From: Nostoc flagelliforme FACHB-838
Lineage (GTDB): Bacteria; Cyanobacteriota; Cyanobacteriia; Cyanobacteriales; Nostocaceae
Direction of reading: 5' to 3'
DNA length: 64,000 nucleotides
NCBI RefSeq assembly: GCF_014698065.1
Contig: NZ_JACJSI010000011.1
Coordinates: 1-64,000 of the forward strand
The notes under the pieces are model-generated. The model saw nothing but the letters and a program-made list of their open reading frames with translations, made no database searches and was not told the origin of the DNA. Each line of letters begins with the position of its first letter. The stretch's first letter is position 1. Below, in pieces: positions 56,390-64,000 of the stretch. The position numbers and the translations under genes are program-made.

Positions 56390-57385
56390 ATGCTATGGAT
56401 GCCTCTACATGCAAAAATACATCGCACCATCCGATCGCGCCACTTATTTGAGCGCAACCAGCGTCTATTAATCGCTGTCTCCGGCGGACAGGATTCTCTG
56501 TGTTTAATAAAATTACTTTTAGATTTACAATCCAAATGGGGATGGTATTTAGGTATCGCTCACTGCGATCATCGCTGGCGTTCTGACTCCGAAGCTAATG
56601 CCCATCACGTCGAAAATTTAGCTAAAACTTGGGGTATATCCTTTTATTTAGAAACAGCGAACGAACCGATAAATAGTGAAGCTACTGCACGCGATTGGCG
56701 CTATCAAGCTTTATGTGCGATCGCCCAAGCAAATAATTATCAATATATAGTTACAGGACACACCGCAAGCGATCGCGCCGAAACTCTCCTCTACAATTTA
56801 ATTCGCGGTACTGGTGCTGATGGCTTACAAGCACTGACTTGGCAACGTTCCCTGACTACAGGCATTATGTTAGTGCGTCCACTTTTAGAAATCACTCGCT
56901 CACAAACAGAGCAATTTTGTCAAGAATTTAAATTACCAATTTGGGAAGATTCCACCAATCAAGATTTGCAATATTCCCGCAACCGCATTCGCCAAGAGTG
57001 GATACCATATTTGCGAGAGAATTTCAACCCCCAAGTAGAATCAGCCTTAGCCCAAACAGCAGAATTGCTGCAAGCAGAAGTGGAATATTTAGAAAAAGCT
57101 GCCCAGCAGTTGCGGGAAGAGGCGATGAACATGGGGCATAAAGAAGATTCTCTTAGTTCTCTTCCTTCCTTAAGGTTAAATCGTCGGGTATTGCAGAAAG
57201 CACCATTGGCGTTGCAACGTCGGGTGATGCGTCAGGTATTGCAGCAAAGACTGACTGATGCCCCCAGTTTTGAACATATCGAAAAATTAACGGCTTTAAT
57301 TATAGCGCCCAATCGATCGCAAACCGATCCATTTCCTGGTGGTGTGATCGCTCAAGTAGAAGGCGACTGGATCTGCTTTAAATAG
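56390..57385 (+). CDS. tilS: tRNA(Ile)-lysidine synthase
   Basis: A 331-residue TilS. It attaches lysine to C34 of the AUA-reading tRNA-Ile, changing its identity from methionine; it is essential in most bacteria. The ATP-binding PP-loop is AVSGGQDSLCLIKLL (residues 29-43). HCDHRWRSDSEANAHHV and TGHTASDRAETLLYNLIRGT are family signatures, and EDSTNQDLQYSRNRIRQEWI lies in the tRNA-contact region. Start at ATG 56390 or ATG 56399 is possible. The C-terminal domain is shorter than in E. coli, which is usual in cyanobacteria. Confidence 0.94.
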   Translation: MLWMPLHAKIHRTIRSRHLFERNQRLLIAVSGGQDSLCLIKLLLDLQSKWGWYLGIAHCDHRWRSDSEANAHHVENLAKTWGISFYLETANEPINSEATARDWRYQALCAIAQANNYQYIVTGHTASDRAETLLYNLIRGTGADGLQALTWQRSLTTGIMLVRPLLEITRSQTEQFCQEFKLPIWEDSTNQDLQYSRNRIRQEWIPYLRENFNPQVESALAQTAELLQAEVEYLEKAAQQLREEAMNMGHKEDSLSSLPSLRLNRRVLQKAPLALQRRVMRQVLQQRLTDAPSFEHIEKLTALIIAPNRSQTDPFPGGVIAQVEGDWICFK

Positions 57386-57422
57386 TTATTTAAAGTCTTT
57401 TTGTTATCAGGGACAATGCACA

Positions 57423-57596
57423 TTGTTGTTATTTATTTTAGAGCAATCTGAGAGAAATAGAGATGATTTAGTAGCGGTTTTAGGAACAAAAAATTTGGTT
57501 GATAATGTTTTAAATGGACAAGAGAAGATAAATACAGAACAAGCGCGTAAGCTGGGAGAGTTTTTTAATGTAGAATCTACTTTATTTATGGAATAA
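57423..57596 (+). pseudogene. HigA-like antitoxin remnant
   Basis: Without an ATG, the frame from 57423 reads FILEQSERNRDDLVAVLGTK, NVLNGQEKINTEQARKLGEF and FNVESTLFME before TAA at 57594-57596. This matches the C-terminal HTH half of HigA-type antitoxins. The N-terminal part and any higB toxin gene are absent. A TTG start could in principle give a 57-residue peptide, but a remnant is more likely. It sits just after tilS. Confidence 0.65.
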
Positions 57597-57620
57597 TTAA
57601 TAAGCTCGTAGTTCGTAGTT

Positions 57621-57643
57621 GGGCTTTAGCCTAGCTAAAGCCC
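57621..57643. terminator. Hairpin between convergent transcripts
   Basis: GGGCTTTAGC and GCTAAAGCCC form a 10-bp stem with a short loop. It lies between tilS with its remnant and hmpF, which converge, so it can terminate either. No long T-run follows. Confidence 0.45.
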
Positions 57644-57652
57644 CAGAACTTG

Positions 57653-59413
57653 TTAAGACGCCAGTAATTCTGGCTGAGGCATTAAACTTTGGAGAGTATG
57701 ACGCAACTGCGCGATCGCTTGGACTTGATAATCACCAGTTTCTTGGAATTGATCCAAAGATTCTCCAATTCCTTGCAGCTTTTGCCGTAATCCATCTAGA
57801 GAATCCTGAATTGGTTGTAGCGCTTCTTGATAGAGATTCACCCGACCGCAGCATTCAGCAGTTGTTCTTCTTAGAGATAGCAAGTTCTCCTCAATCGCTT
57901 TCAGCTCTTGGCGCTTTTCATCTAGATCGTGAGTTTGATTGTCAATCATTCCCTGATTTAGCTCAATACCAGAACGAATCTGATCAATCTCACGTTCCAG
58001 CTTTTGGATTTCTTGTGAATATTGTTGTCGCTGGCTTTCAATTTGTAACAGAATCGGTTCTAAATTAACTTTATTACCCTCTTGTTCATTAACAACAGTA
58101 TCTCCTTGCCGCCGTAGCAATACAGCTTGGTGTTGCTTAAGAAATTTCTGATGCTGCAACATATTGCGGCGTTGTCCCACCAAACTGGAGTTTAGCATCT
58201 GATAGAGGTCTTTTTCATCTGTTAGTTCCAGTTCCAAATTAATGTGGTCATGGTCAGATGCATTATTTATTTTAGTTTGTAGTTCTTCTATAGCTTCTTG
58301 TTTATATTTCAATTCTTGTTCTTGATCGTGAACAAAGCTAGCATCTATTTCTAACTTATACTGCAAGTCTTGCACTATCTTTTGTAGTTCTTCTAAAGGC
58401 ATTTTATCCAAAGCCTCCACATCAGCTTGCTTGCCGAGAACTACGTCACCAGATGTTGCAGCTAAAGAGTGAATCTGTTGATATAATTCCTCTTGACTTC
58501 GTAACTGGTCTTTGATGATCCGAGCATACTCTTGCTTGCCGGTAAGGTCTGCTGTATTTATTTGCAATTGGGCTGTGTGCTGAACTAGAGAATTTTGTGC
58601 TTCTTGACACGCATTTTGGCGATCGCTAAAAGCCTGTGACAATAGCTCTACTTCTTTTTGCTGTTGTGCGATCGCAATTTTTTGCTCCTCCAGTTTTTGC
58701 CAGTGCGGGGTAAGAGTCGCTTGCTGCTTTTCGATCAATTCAAAGGCTAGATGTAAATGTTCTCTGACTTTTTCTGTAGGAACAACACGACTAGACAAGC
58801 GATCGAGTAACTCACTCATTACCCGGCTTTGCTCCTCATCCAAAACCGTTCCTGATTTAAAATCCGCAAGACGTTCCTCTAGGCGACGCTGCTCACCTCG
58901 TAAATGCTCCCAAGCGCCTTCCAATTCTAGGCGGTTGCGCTCAACTTCTGTTTGCAATCGTTCAATTTCCTGGCGGGAAGTGTCAACTTCCTGTTTTTGC
59001 TCCTCTAGGTGTTGCAACTCTTCCTCCAATTGTTGCAACTGTTCCGAGCGCACTTCCATGTCCATTTCACGGCGATTCAACTCTTGCGCCTGAAACGTCA
59101 ACGATTGCTTCCACTGATCAATTTCATCTTCCTTGAGCTTAAATTTCTCCAATTGGCGGGAAAAATTCTGCAAAATGTTGACTAGCGGACGCCCAGCTTC
59201 TTGAACCCGTTGCACTTGACGATTCGGATTCACTTCAACCAGTACCAAAGCACCGTCATTTAATTTGCTTGCGTCCTCAGCGGCAATCACTTCTTCTGAC
59301 ACAGTACTCCAATTCTGGTCAGTTCGCTGACAAGCTAGCAGTTTCAGTTCGGTTTTGGCACCGCCACTGAGTAAACCACCTTTCTGTTTTTGTACTTCTG
59401 CTAAATACAGCAC
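57653..59413 (-). CDS. hmpF: Pilus motility taxis protein HmpF
   Basis: A 586-residue, almost entirely coiled-coil protein after a small N-terminal domain (MLYLAEVQKQKGGLLSGGAK, then TELKLLACQ). This combination and its divergent position beside hmpA-D identify HmpF, which in Nostoc localises to cell poles and is needed for type IV pilus activity and phototaxis of hormogonia. The coil runs from about residue 80 to 560 in several segments (QQLEEELQHLEEQKQEVD, for example). It is complete. Confidence 0.92.
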   Translation of the reverse strand: MLYLAEVQKQKGGLLSGGAKTELKLLACQRTDQNWSTVSEEVIAAEDASKLNDGALVLVEVNPNRQVQRVQEAGRPLVNILQNFSRQLEKFKLKEDEIDQWKQSLTFQAQELNRREMDMEVRSEQLQQLEEELQHLEEQKQEVDTSRQEIERLQTEVERNRLELEGAWEHLRGEQRRLEERLADFKSGTVLDEEQSRVMSELLDRLSSRVVPTEKVREHLHLAFELIEKQQATLTPHWQKLEEQKIAIAQQQKEVELLSQAFSDRQNACQEAQNSLVQHTAQLQINTADLTGKQEYARIIKDQLRSQEELYQQIHSLAATSGDVVLGKQADVEALDKMPLEELQKIVQDLQYKLEIDASFVHDQEQELKYKQEAIEELQTKINNASDHDHINLELELTDEKDLYQMLNSSLVGQRRNMLQHQKFLKQHQAVLLRRQGDTVVNEQEGNKVNLEPILLQIESQRQQYSQEIQKLEREIDQIRSGIELNQGMIDNQTHDLDEKRQELKAIEENLLSLRRTTAECCGRVNLYQEALQPIQDSLDGLRQKLQGIGESLDQFQETGDYQVQAIAQLRHTLQSLMPQPELLAS

Positions 59414-59783
59414 ACCGTTAGTCCTTTATTGATGCACTTAAAGTTTATGTTTTGGGATATATCTTAAATAATTCTGTTAACTTATCTCACTGAACCGAAG
59501 TTTAGGAGAACAAGACAGACAAAACTATAGACGTCAGATATTACGTCTTGATACTTATAGAAGCGAGCTAGTCGCGCCTTTATATTTTGTACTGATGACA
59601 GTGATGATGACTTCCGTGTTAACACTAGCTTTATCGAAGTGTATTACAAAAGATAAAGGTTTATAGTTTAATGTATTGCCTAATGACAACAAGAATAGAG
59701 TAACAATCTTTTCAATAATCCATAATCAATACTTAAAGAAGAGGTCAGAATTCAGGAGTACTTAAGGAGTACTTTTTAGCTAA
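59414..59783. promoter_or_regulatory. Divergent hmpF/hmpA regulatory region
   Basis: A 370-bp spacer between divergent hmpF and hmpA. In Nostoc both genes are induced during hormogonium development, so the relevant promoters should lie here. A short repeat (AGGAGTACTTAAGGAGTACT near 59755) precedes the hmpA start and might affect its translation. No sigma-factor box is claimed. Confidence 0.45.
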
Positions 59784-60962
59784 ATGCAGGGAAATTTAAA
59801 TGAAATTGATATTTGCAGTATTCTGCAATTGATTGAGTTGGGACAACGAACCGGGCAATTATGGGTGAGAGCTAGTAGCTCTCACCATCACAACAAACTG
59901 GGTGGAGAGGGAGCAAGCATTTATCGCCCCAAACAAGAGTCTTGGTTCGTTTTTTTCTTGAATGGTCAAATTATCTATTGCCAAGAAGGCGAGAGTAGTT
60001 TATTTAGAATTAACGATTATTTACGTCATTACCGAGTTGAGACGCGACTCACCGACAAACAAATTGCTTCCCTACCACCCACCGACGCGCCAGAGTATGC
60101 CTATCTTTGGGCGCTTTTGGAGCGGAATATCATCAACCCAAAGATAGCTGGTAGTATCATTCAGGGCTTGGTGCATGAAACTCTCTTTGACCTGTTGAGT
60201 TTATGCCAAGGTAACTTCATTTTCCATCAGGGTGTCGCACTTGCCCCGCAATTAAACACTTTCGAAATTGCTCCATTTGTGGCAAAAATTACGAAGCAGC
60301 TGCAAGAGTGGAAACAGCTGTATCCACACATTCAGTCTCCAGAACAATTACCAGTACTATCTGACAAAGTTCAGCTACAATCTTCCCTGCCAGAAGCAAC
60401 GGTGAATAGGCTACAACATTGGGCTGATGGTAAAACATCCTTGCGTCAGTTGGCTCGCTATCTCAACCGAGACATTTTGACAGTCGCTAAGGCAATATAC
60501 CCTTATGTGCAACAAAGTTGGCTACAACTAGTATATTCAGAGACGAATCAATTAGATACCCACACTGACACCTGGGAATTGAAGGGAAAACCAAGGGGGC
60601 GGATAGTATGTATTGACGATGCGATCGCTATCGGTGAGACTATAAATTCGATCTTACAACCACAAGGTTATGAAGCGATCGCTCTCAGTGATCCTTTAGA
60701 GGCATTGAGTCTGGTTTTTCAACTCAAACCGGATTTAATTTTATGCGATATTGCTATGTCAGGATTGGAAGGGCACGAGGTTTGCGCGATGCTGCGACAT
60801 TCAACAGCATTTCGGCTCACACCGATTATCATGCTTACTGGGAAAGATGGGTTTATTGATCGAGTCAAAGCTAAGATGGTCGGGGCAACAGATTATTTAA
60901 CAAAACCGTTTACAGACACTGAGTTACTCATGCTCGTGGAGAAATATATCAACAACCAATGA
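59784..60962 (+). CDS. hmpA: Response regulator HmpA (PatA-type N-terminus)
   Basis: A 392-residue response regulator. The N-terminal 250 residues are the DUF4388/PatA-like domain (MQGNLNEIDICSILQLIELG, WFVFFLNGQIIYCQEG), found in phototaxis regulators. The C-terminal receiver begins at about residue 273 (IVCIDDAIAIGETINSIL), with the phosphorylatable Asp in LILCDIAMSGLEG and the conserved Thr and Lys in MLTGKDG and YLTKPFTD. It acts with HmpB as an output of the hmp chemotaxis-like kinase, probably on the type IV pilus. It starts the hmp operon. Confidence 0.93.
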   Translation: MQGNLNEIDICSILQLIELGQRTGQLWVRASSSHHHNKLGGEGASIYRPKQESWFVFFLNGQIIYCQEGESSLFRINDYLRHYRVETRLTDKQIASLPPTDAPEYAYLWALLERNIINPKIAGSIIQGLVHETLFDLLSLCQGNFIFHQGVALAPQLNTFEIAPFVAKITKQLQEWKQLYPHIQSPEQLPVLSDKVQLQSSLPEATVNRLQHWADGKTSLRQLARYLNRDILTVAKAIYPYVQQSWLQLVYSETNQLDTHTDTWELKGKPRGRIVCIDDAIAIGETINSILQPQGYEAIALSDPLEALSLVFQLKPDLILCDIAMSGLEGHEVCAMLRHSTAFRLTPIIMLTGKDGFIDRVKAKMVGATDYLTKPFTDTELLMLVEKYINNQ

Positions 60963-61226
60963 AAATTGGGTATTGGGCAATAAATAATTTAATAGTTTTT
61001 CTTCCCCTGCTCCCTCATCTATGGGACATATTAAAGAGATCAAAGATTTGTTGATCTACTAAAAGATGAGTAAAAAGATGTTATCACAGAGTCAGCTAAC
61101 TCAGTGAAACGTCAATCTCCGGGAAAATAGTGAAGAAATAAAATTAATTTATACAGTTAATACTTGCGGAGGAATCAGGGAATGTTCCAACTAGGAACGT
61201 CTAAATCAGGAGGTAAATAGACATTT
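60963..61226. other. hmpA-hmpB spacer
   Basis: A 264-bp gap within the hmp locus, longer than the spacers after hmpB (13 nt) and hmpC. A second promoter may lie here. AGGAGG at 61209-61214 is the hmpB ribosome binding site. Confidence 0.4.
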
Positions 61227-61592
61227 ATGAGTACAGTTCTGATTGTGGAAGACAGTATCGCGCAAAGGGAGATGATTACAGACCTCCTGAAAGCAACTGG
61301 CCTAACAGTTACCCATGCCAGTGACGGATTAGAAGCATTAGAGGCAATCCAAATAGCACCTCCCGATTTAGTGGTATTGGATATTGTTATGCCCCGGATG
61401 AACGGCTACGAAGTTTGTCGGCGGTTAAAATCCGATCCAAAAACCCAAAATGTCCCTGTGGTTATGTGTTCTTCCAAAGGCGAAGAATTTGATCGCTACT
61501 GGGGCATGAAGCAGGGTGCAGACGCCTACATAGCCAAACCATTTCAACCAACCGAGTTGGTAGGAACAGTCAAACAACTGCTGCGAGGATAA
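61227..61592 (+). CDS. hmpB: CheY-like response regulator HmpB
   Basis: A 121-residue stand-alone receiver. Acidic pocket Asp9 (VLIVEDS), phosphoacceptor Asp52 (VVLDIVMP), and Lys104 (YIAKPFQP) are all present. It should accept phosphate from the HmpE kinase, encoded beyond this window, and control pilus motor function. The start has a strong AGGAGG 12 nt upstream. hmpC follows after 13 nt. Confidence 0.95.
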   Translation: MSTVLIVEDSIAQREMITDLLKATGLTVTHASDGLEALEAIQIAPPDLVVLDIVMPRMNGYEVCRRLKSDPKTQNVPVVMCSSKGEEFDRYWGMKQGADAYIAKPFQPTELVGTVKQLLRG

Positions 61593-61605
61593 GGATAAAA
61601 ACAAC

Positions 61606-62136
61606 ATGGTCAGCAAACCGGACTTTTTAAGTGGTAGCGGTCAAGACCACTTCCGACCAGAATTACAAGTAGAAAGTCCTGAAGGTGAGTTACATTTGAG
61701 GTTTTACATTCCCTCGCATCAGGAGTTTGCACTACAAGCAACTGGCATCCGGGAGGTAATTGAACTAAGTCCTGATAGAATCACCCCGATTCCTAATGCT
61801 TCTCCTTTACTTTTGGGTACTCTAAATTTACGAGGTCGAGTTATTTGGGTGGCCGATTTGGGTCAATTTCTAGGGGAAGCAAGTGCATTAAACACGGATA
61901 GAGCGGAAATTTCGGTGATTGCCATTGAAGAGCAAGACACAATAGTGGGTTTAGCAGTAGAGGAAATCGGTGGTATGGACTGGCTGGATGTCCAGAATCT
62001 CATGCCACCAACTAGTGTTCCTGATACGATGGCTCCTTTTTTACGTGGAGAGTGGTCATTAGGTGCTAAAAACAATCAGTGTCTACGACTGCTCGATCAA
62101 ATGGCAATTGTACGGAGTGCTAGGTGGGCAGCATGA
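61606..62136 (+). CDS. hmpC: CheW-like coupling protein HmpC
   Basis: A 176-residue CheW-domain protein linking the receptor HmpD to the CheA-type kinase. CheW features: EFALQATGIREVIELSPDRI, PLLLGTLNLRGRVIWVADLG (the conserved NLRG-xx-xxxxDL turn) and EEQDTIVGLAVEEIGGMDWL. About 30 N-terminal residues precede the domain. Its stop overlaps an ATG of the next frame (ATGA at 62133), and hmpD probably begins 18 nt later. Confidence 0.94.
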   Translation: MVSKPDFLSGSGQDHFRPELQVESPEGELHLRFYIPSHQEFALQATGIREVIELSPDRITPIPNASPLLLGTLNLRGRVIWVADLGQFLGEASALNTDRAEISVIAIEEQDTIVGLAVEEIGGMDWLDVQNLMPPTSVPDTMAPFLRGEWSLGAKNNQCLRLLDQMAIVRSARWAA

Positions 62137-62150
62137 AATTGGAGGAGGAA

Positions 62151-64000
62151 ATGGCAGCAAGTATCGATAATTACGAGCCAACATATCAACAGGCGATGAC
62201 CGCCTATGTTCAAAGAAATTATGACGTTGCGGCCACTTTAGTTGACCAAGTGGTGCAAGATTTACCAAATGACCCTAACTCCCATTTGTTAAGGGGTCAT
62301 ATCTACTATGTTTTACAACAGTACGATGTAGCAAAAGAAGAATATCAACAGGTATTAGGCTTGACTAACGATCAAGAAATTATTGCTTTTGCCAATAATG
62401 GAATTGAGAATATCAATCAATATCTACAGTCATTTGGTGGGCAGATTGATACATCCGAAAGTCGAGAGCAAATAAACTCCTCAGAGATGTCTGATGCACT
62501 GGCATATAGCGAACCAGAATTAGAAGATTTGGCTGCTAGTGAGGAGTTTGACAGCGAAAACCTTGATTTGAACTTTTTTGGAGAGCATCAAGAAACTGTA
62601 AATGGCGTTGAAGAGACATCTTCAAAAACTCCATTTGACATAGCCACAGAAGATAGTATTGGAACAGTTAAAACATCAGATTATTCTACAGCTTTTGGCG
62701 ATGACCCTTTCGCCATGAATGAAGAATTGCAGGAACAAGACTCAAATAATAACTGGGAGGATGAAAAAGAATTAGAGTTACCTGTTTTTTGGCAAGAAGA
62801 TATGTCAGAAAATAATCAGGCAGAATCATTAGTAAATAGTCCTTTTTCAGATAATGAGATAAATTCTTCTCAGGAAAATTCAACTATCCATAATAATTCT
62901 TCATCTTCTAATTCCCAAACTGGTAATACCAAGGGTAATCTCCCTGATTTATTGAGTCAGTCAAAGTCTCCAGAGCTTAATATTGGGAAGTTAGAATATA
63001 AAAAATCTAGTTTTGGAGACGAAACTTTACTAATTGTTGCAGAAGAGCTTAGAGATGATTCGCCAATAACAAATAAATTGGAATATGGCAGTCAAGATAA
63101 TTTGCCTGAAACCGAAGCCTATAAATGGTTAAAACCAACAAATGTTGAAGCAGATGAAGCTTTTCAGCCGGATTTATCTAATAATTCTTCATCTTTAAGT
63201 AGGAATTTACCTCCGAAAGAAAAGCAGTTCAAATCAGGTGAATCTATCGGTCAAAATAGCTTTGATGAAGATGAAAATTTCGATATGGAAGCATTTGAGT
63301 CTGCCTTTGGCTCAGAGGGTTTAAGCTCTTATGAAGACTCAAGCAATATACTGAATGAAGAAAATTCTAAGAGCAATATTGAGTTTTTAGATGACTTTGA
63401 GGAATTTGACGATTTAGGCAATATTCCAGGGTTTGATATGCTCGAAGGAGATGCTAGCTTCGGCGATTTAGCAATGCATTCTGTTCCGGCAGAAACTAGT
63501 GAGACTGGACGCTCTCAAGCCGCGCAGGCTTTTCCCAGTAATGCAGCTGATCGCGAAGAGGAACTATTCTCAATGACTGGTTCCCATGAAGCCGTTCCAG
63601 TCTTTAGCCAAACAGATGTCTCGAAACTAGAACCCAACGTCAGCATCGAGCAAGGATGGTTAGCACCGTTAGAGAATGCCTCCATTGAAAGAAAACAATG
63701 GTTAATTGCTGGCAGTGTGGGCATTGTCTCGGCACTGGTTGTAGCCACAGTTAGCTTTGTTGCCACCACATTTTCGCCACCCCAACAACGAGAATCAGTA
63801 CGCAACACAGGCTGGGCAATGTCACTAGCCGCTGGGATTGCAGGTTTTGCGACCGCAGGCTTTATGGGGAATCTAGCGCTGAAACAAATTCGGCGCACAA
63901 CAGATGATCTCCAAGCTCAGTTTGAAGCTGTACGTCAAGGAAATCTGAATGCTCAAGCTACAGTGTTTTCTGAAGATGAATTGGGGCATTTATCCAGTGG
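62151..64000 (+). CDS. hmpD: Methyl-accepting chemotaxis protein HmpD (5' part; runs off window)
   Basis: An open frame without a stop to the window end, about 616 residues seen. ATG 62151 (MAASIDNYEPTYQQAMTAYV) is preferred to ATG 62133 because GGAGGAGG lies directly before it. Residues 8-100 form a TPR-like helical region. A long acidic, Ser/Asn-rich linker follows to about residue 510. Two membrane helices (WLIAGSVGIVSALVVATVSF and WAMSLAAGIAGFATAGFMGN) come next, and then the start of a HAMP domain (QIRRTTDDLQAQFEAVRQGN). The methyl-accepting signalling domain is beyond the edge. It is the receptor of the hmp pathway. Confidence 0.92.
   Translation, partial: MAASIDNYEPTYQQAMTAYVQRNYDVAATLVDQVVQDLPNDPNSHLLRGHIYYVLQQYDVAKEEYQQVLGLTNDQEIIAFANNGIENINQYLQSFGGQIDTSESREQINSSEMSDALAYSEPELEDLAASEEFDSENLDLNFFGEHQETVNGVEETSSKTPFDIATEDSIGTVKTSDYSTAFGDDPFAMNEELQEQDSNNNWEDEKELELPVFWQEDMSENNQAESLVNSPFSDNEINSSQENSTIHNNSSSSNSQTGNTKGNLPDLLSQSKSPELNIGKLEYKKSSFGDETLLIVAEELRDDSPITNKLEYGSQDNLPETEAYKWLKPTNVEADEAFQPDLSNNSSSLSRNLPPKEKQFKSGESIGQNSFDEDENFDMEAFESAFGSEGLSSYEDSSNILNEENSKSNIEFLDDFEEFDDLGNIPGFDMLEGDASFGDLAMHSVPAETSETGRSQAAQAFPSNAADREEELFSMTGSHEAVPVFSQTDVSKLEPNVSIEQGWLAPLENASIERKQWLIAGSVGIVSALVVATVSFVATTFSPPQQRESVRNTGWAMSLAAGIAGFATAGFMGNLALKQIRRTTDDLQAQFEAVRQGNLNAQATVFSEDELGHLSS

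Overview
The window comes from a filamentous, probably heterocyst-forming cyanobacterium of the Nostoc/Anabaena group. The evidence is dense HIP1 octamers (GCGATCGC) in and between genes, a light-dependent protochlorophyllide reductase, a high-light-inducible protein, a helical carotenoid protein, a plant-type [2Fe-2S] ferredoxin, a PEP-CTERM protein, many small dispersed repeats, and a hormogonium chemotaxis (hmp) locus at the right edge. No tRNA, rRNA or transposase gene was seen.

Layout. 0-8 kb: a subtilase, a ferredoxin with a broken ferredoxin remnant beside it, a uroporphyrinogen-III synthase whose 3' end is rewritten by a small dispersed repeat, then a decaying two-gene module. That module is an HtrA-like protein, frameshifted and lacking catalytic His and Ser, followed by a LuxR-type response regulator damaged at both ends by repeats. 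A GT4 glycosyltransferase follows. 8-10 kb: two overlapping small genes and an 11-repeat CRISPR array without cas genes, probably transcribed on the minus strand from a leader to its right. 10-16.6 kb: an HLIP, an FdhF/YdeP molybdopterin oxidoreductase, a 42-bp tandem-repeat array, a nucleotide-cyclase pseudogene split by a MITE-like element, and aroA. 16.6-26 kb: a repeat-rich spacer, a PEP-CTERM protein, PhoD, an RluA-type pseudouridine synthase carrying a piece of CRISPR repeat inside its coding sequence, a membrane protein, fdhD and a Uma2 protein. 26-30 kb: a carotenoid protein, then a cupin thiol-dioxygenase-like gene overlapping a class II aldolase gene, flanked by remnants of an LLM monooxygenase and an NfsA-like reductase. 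30-36 kb: recQ and two AAA-like (STAND-type) ATPases. 36-45 kb: por, a Mn2+ (yybP-ykoY) riboswitch with an overlapping terminator upstream of a TMEM165/GDT1 Mn exporter, a TPR protein, a DUF39 protein, an AI-2E family permease and a glycosyltransferase. 45-53 kb: a WD40 protein and several metabolic enzymes. 53.5-56.2 kb: a class II ribonucleotide reductase gene (nrdJ) interrupted by a 288-nt ORF-less group I intron. 56-64 kb: tilS, a HigA-like remnant, hmpF, and the divergent hmpA-hmpB-hmpC-hmpD operon; hmpD runs off the window.

The common theme is small non-autonomous DNA. At least three MITE-like families, two period-42 tandem arrays and 22-27-nt small dispersed repeats occur here. Several lie inside genes and have broken or reshaped them. 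These insertions, the CRISPR-repeat piece in the pseudouridine synthase gene and the nrdJ intron are the most interesting content. No clearly new multi-gene system was identified; the best candidate for one is the pair of AAA-like ATPases next to recQ.
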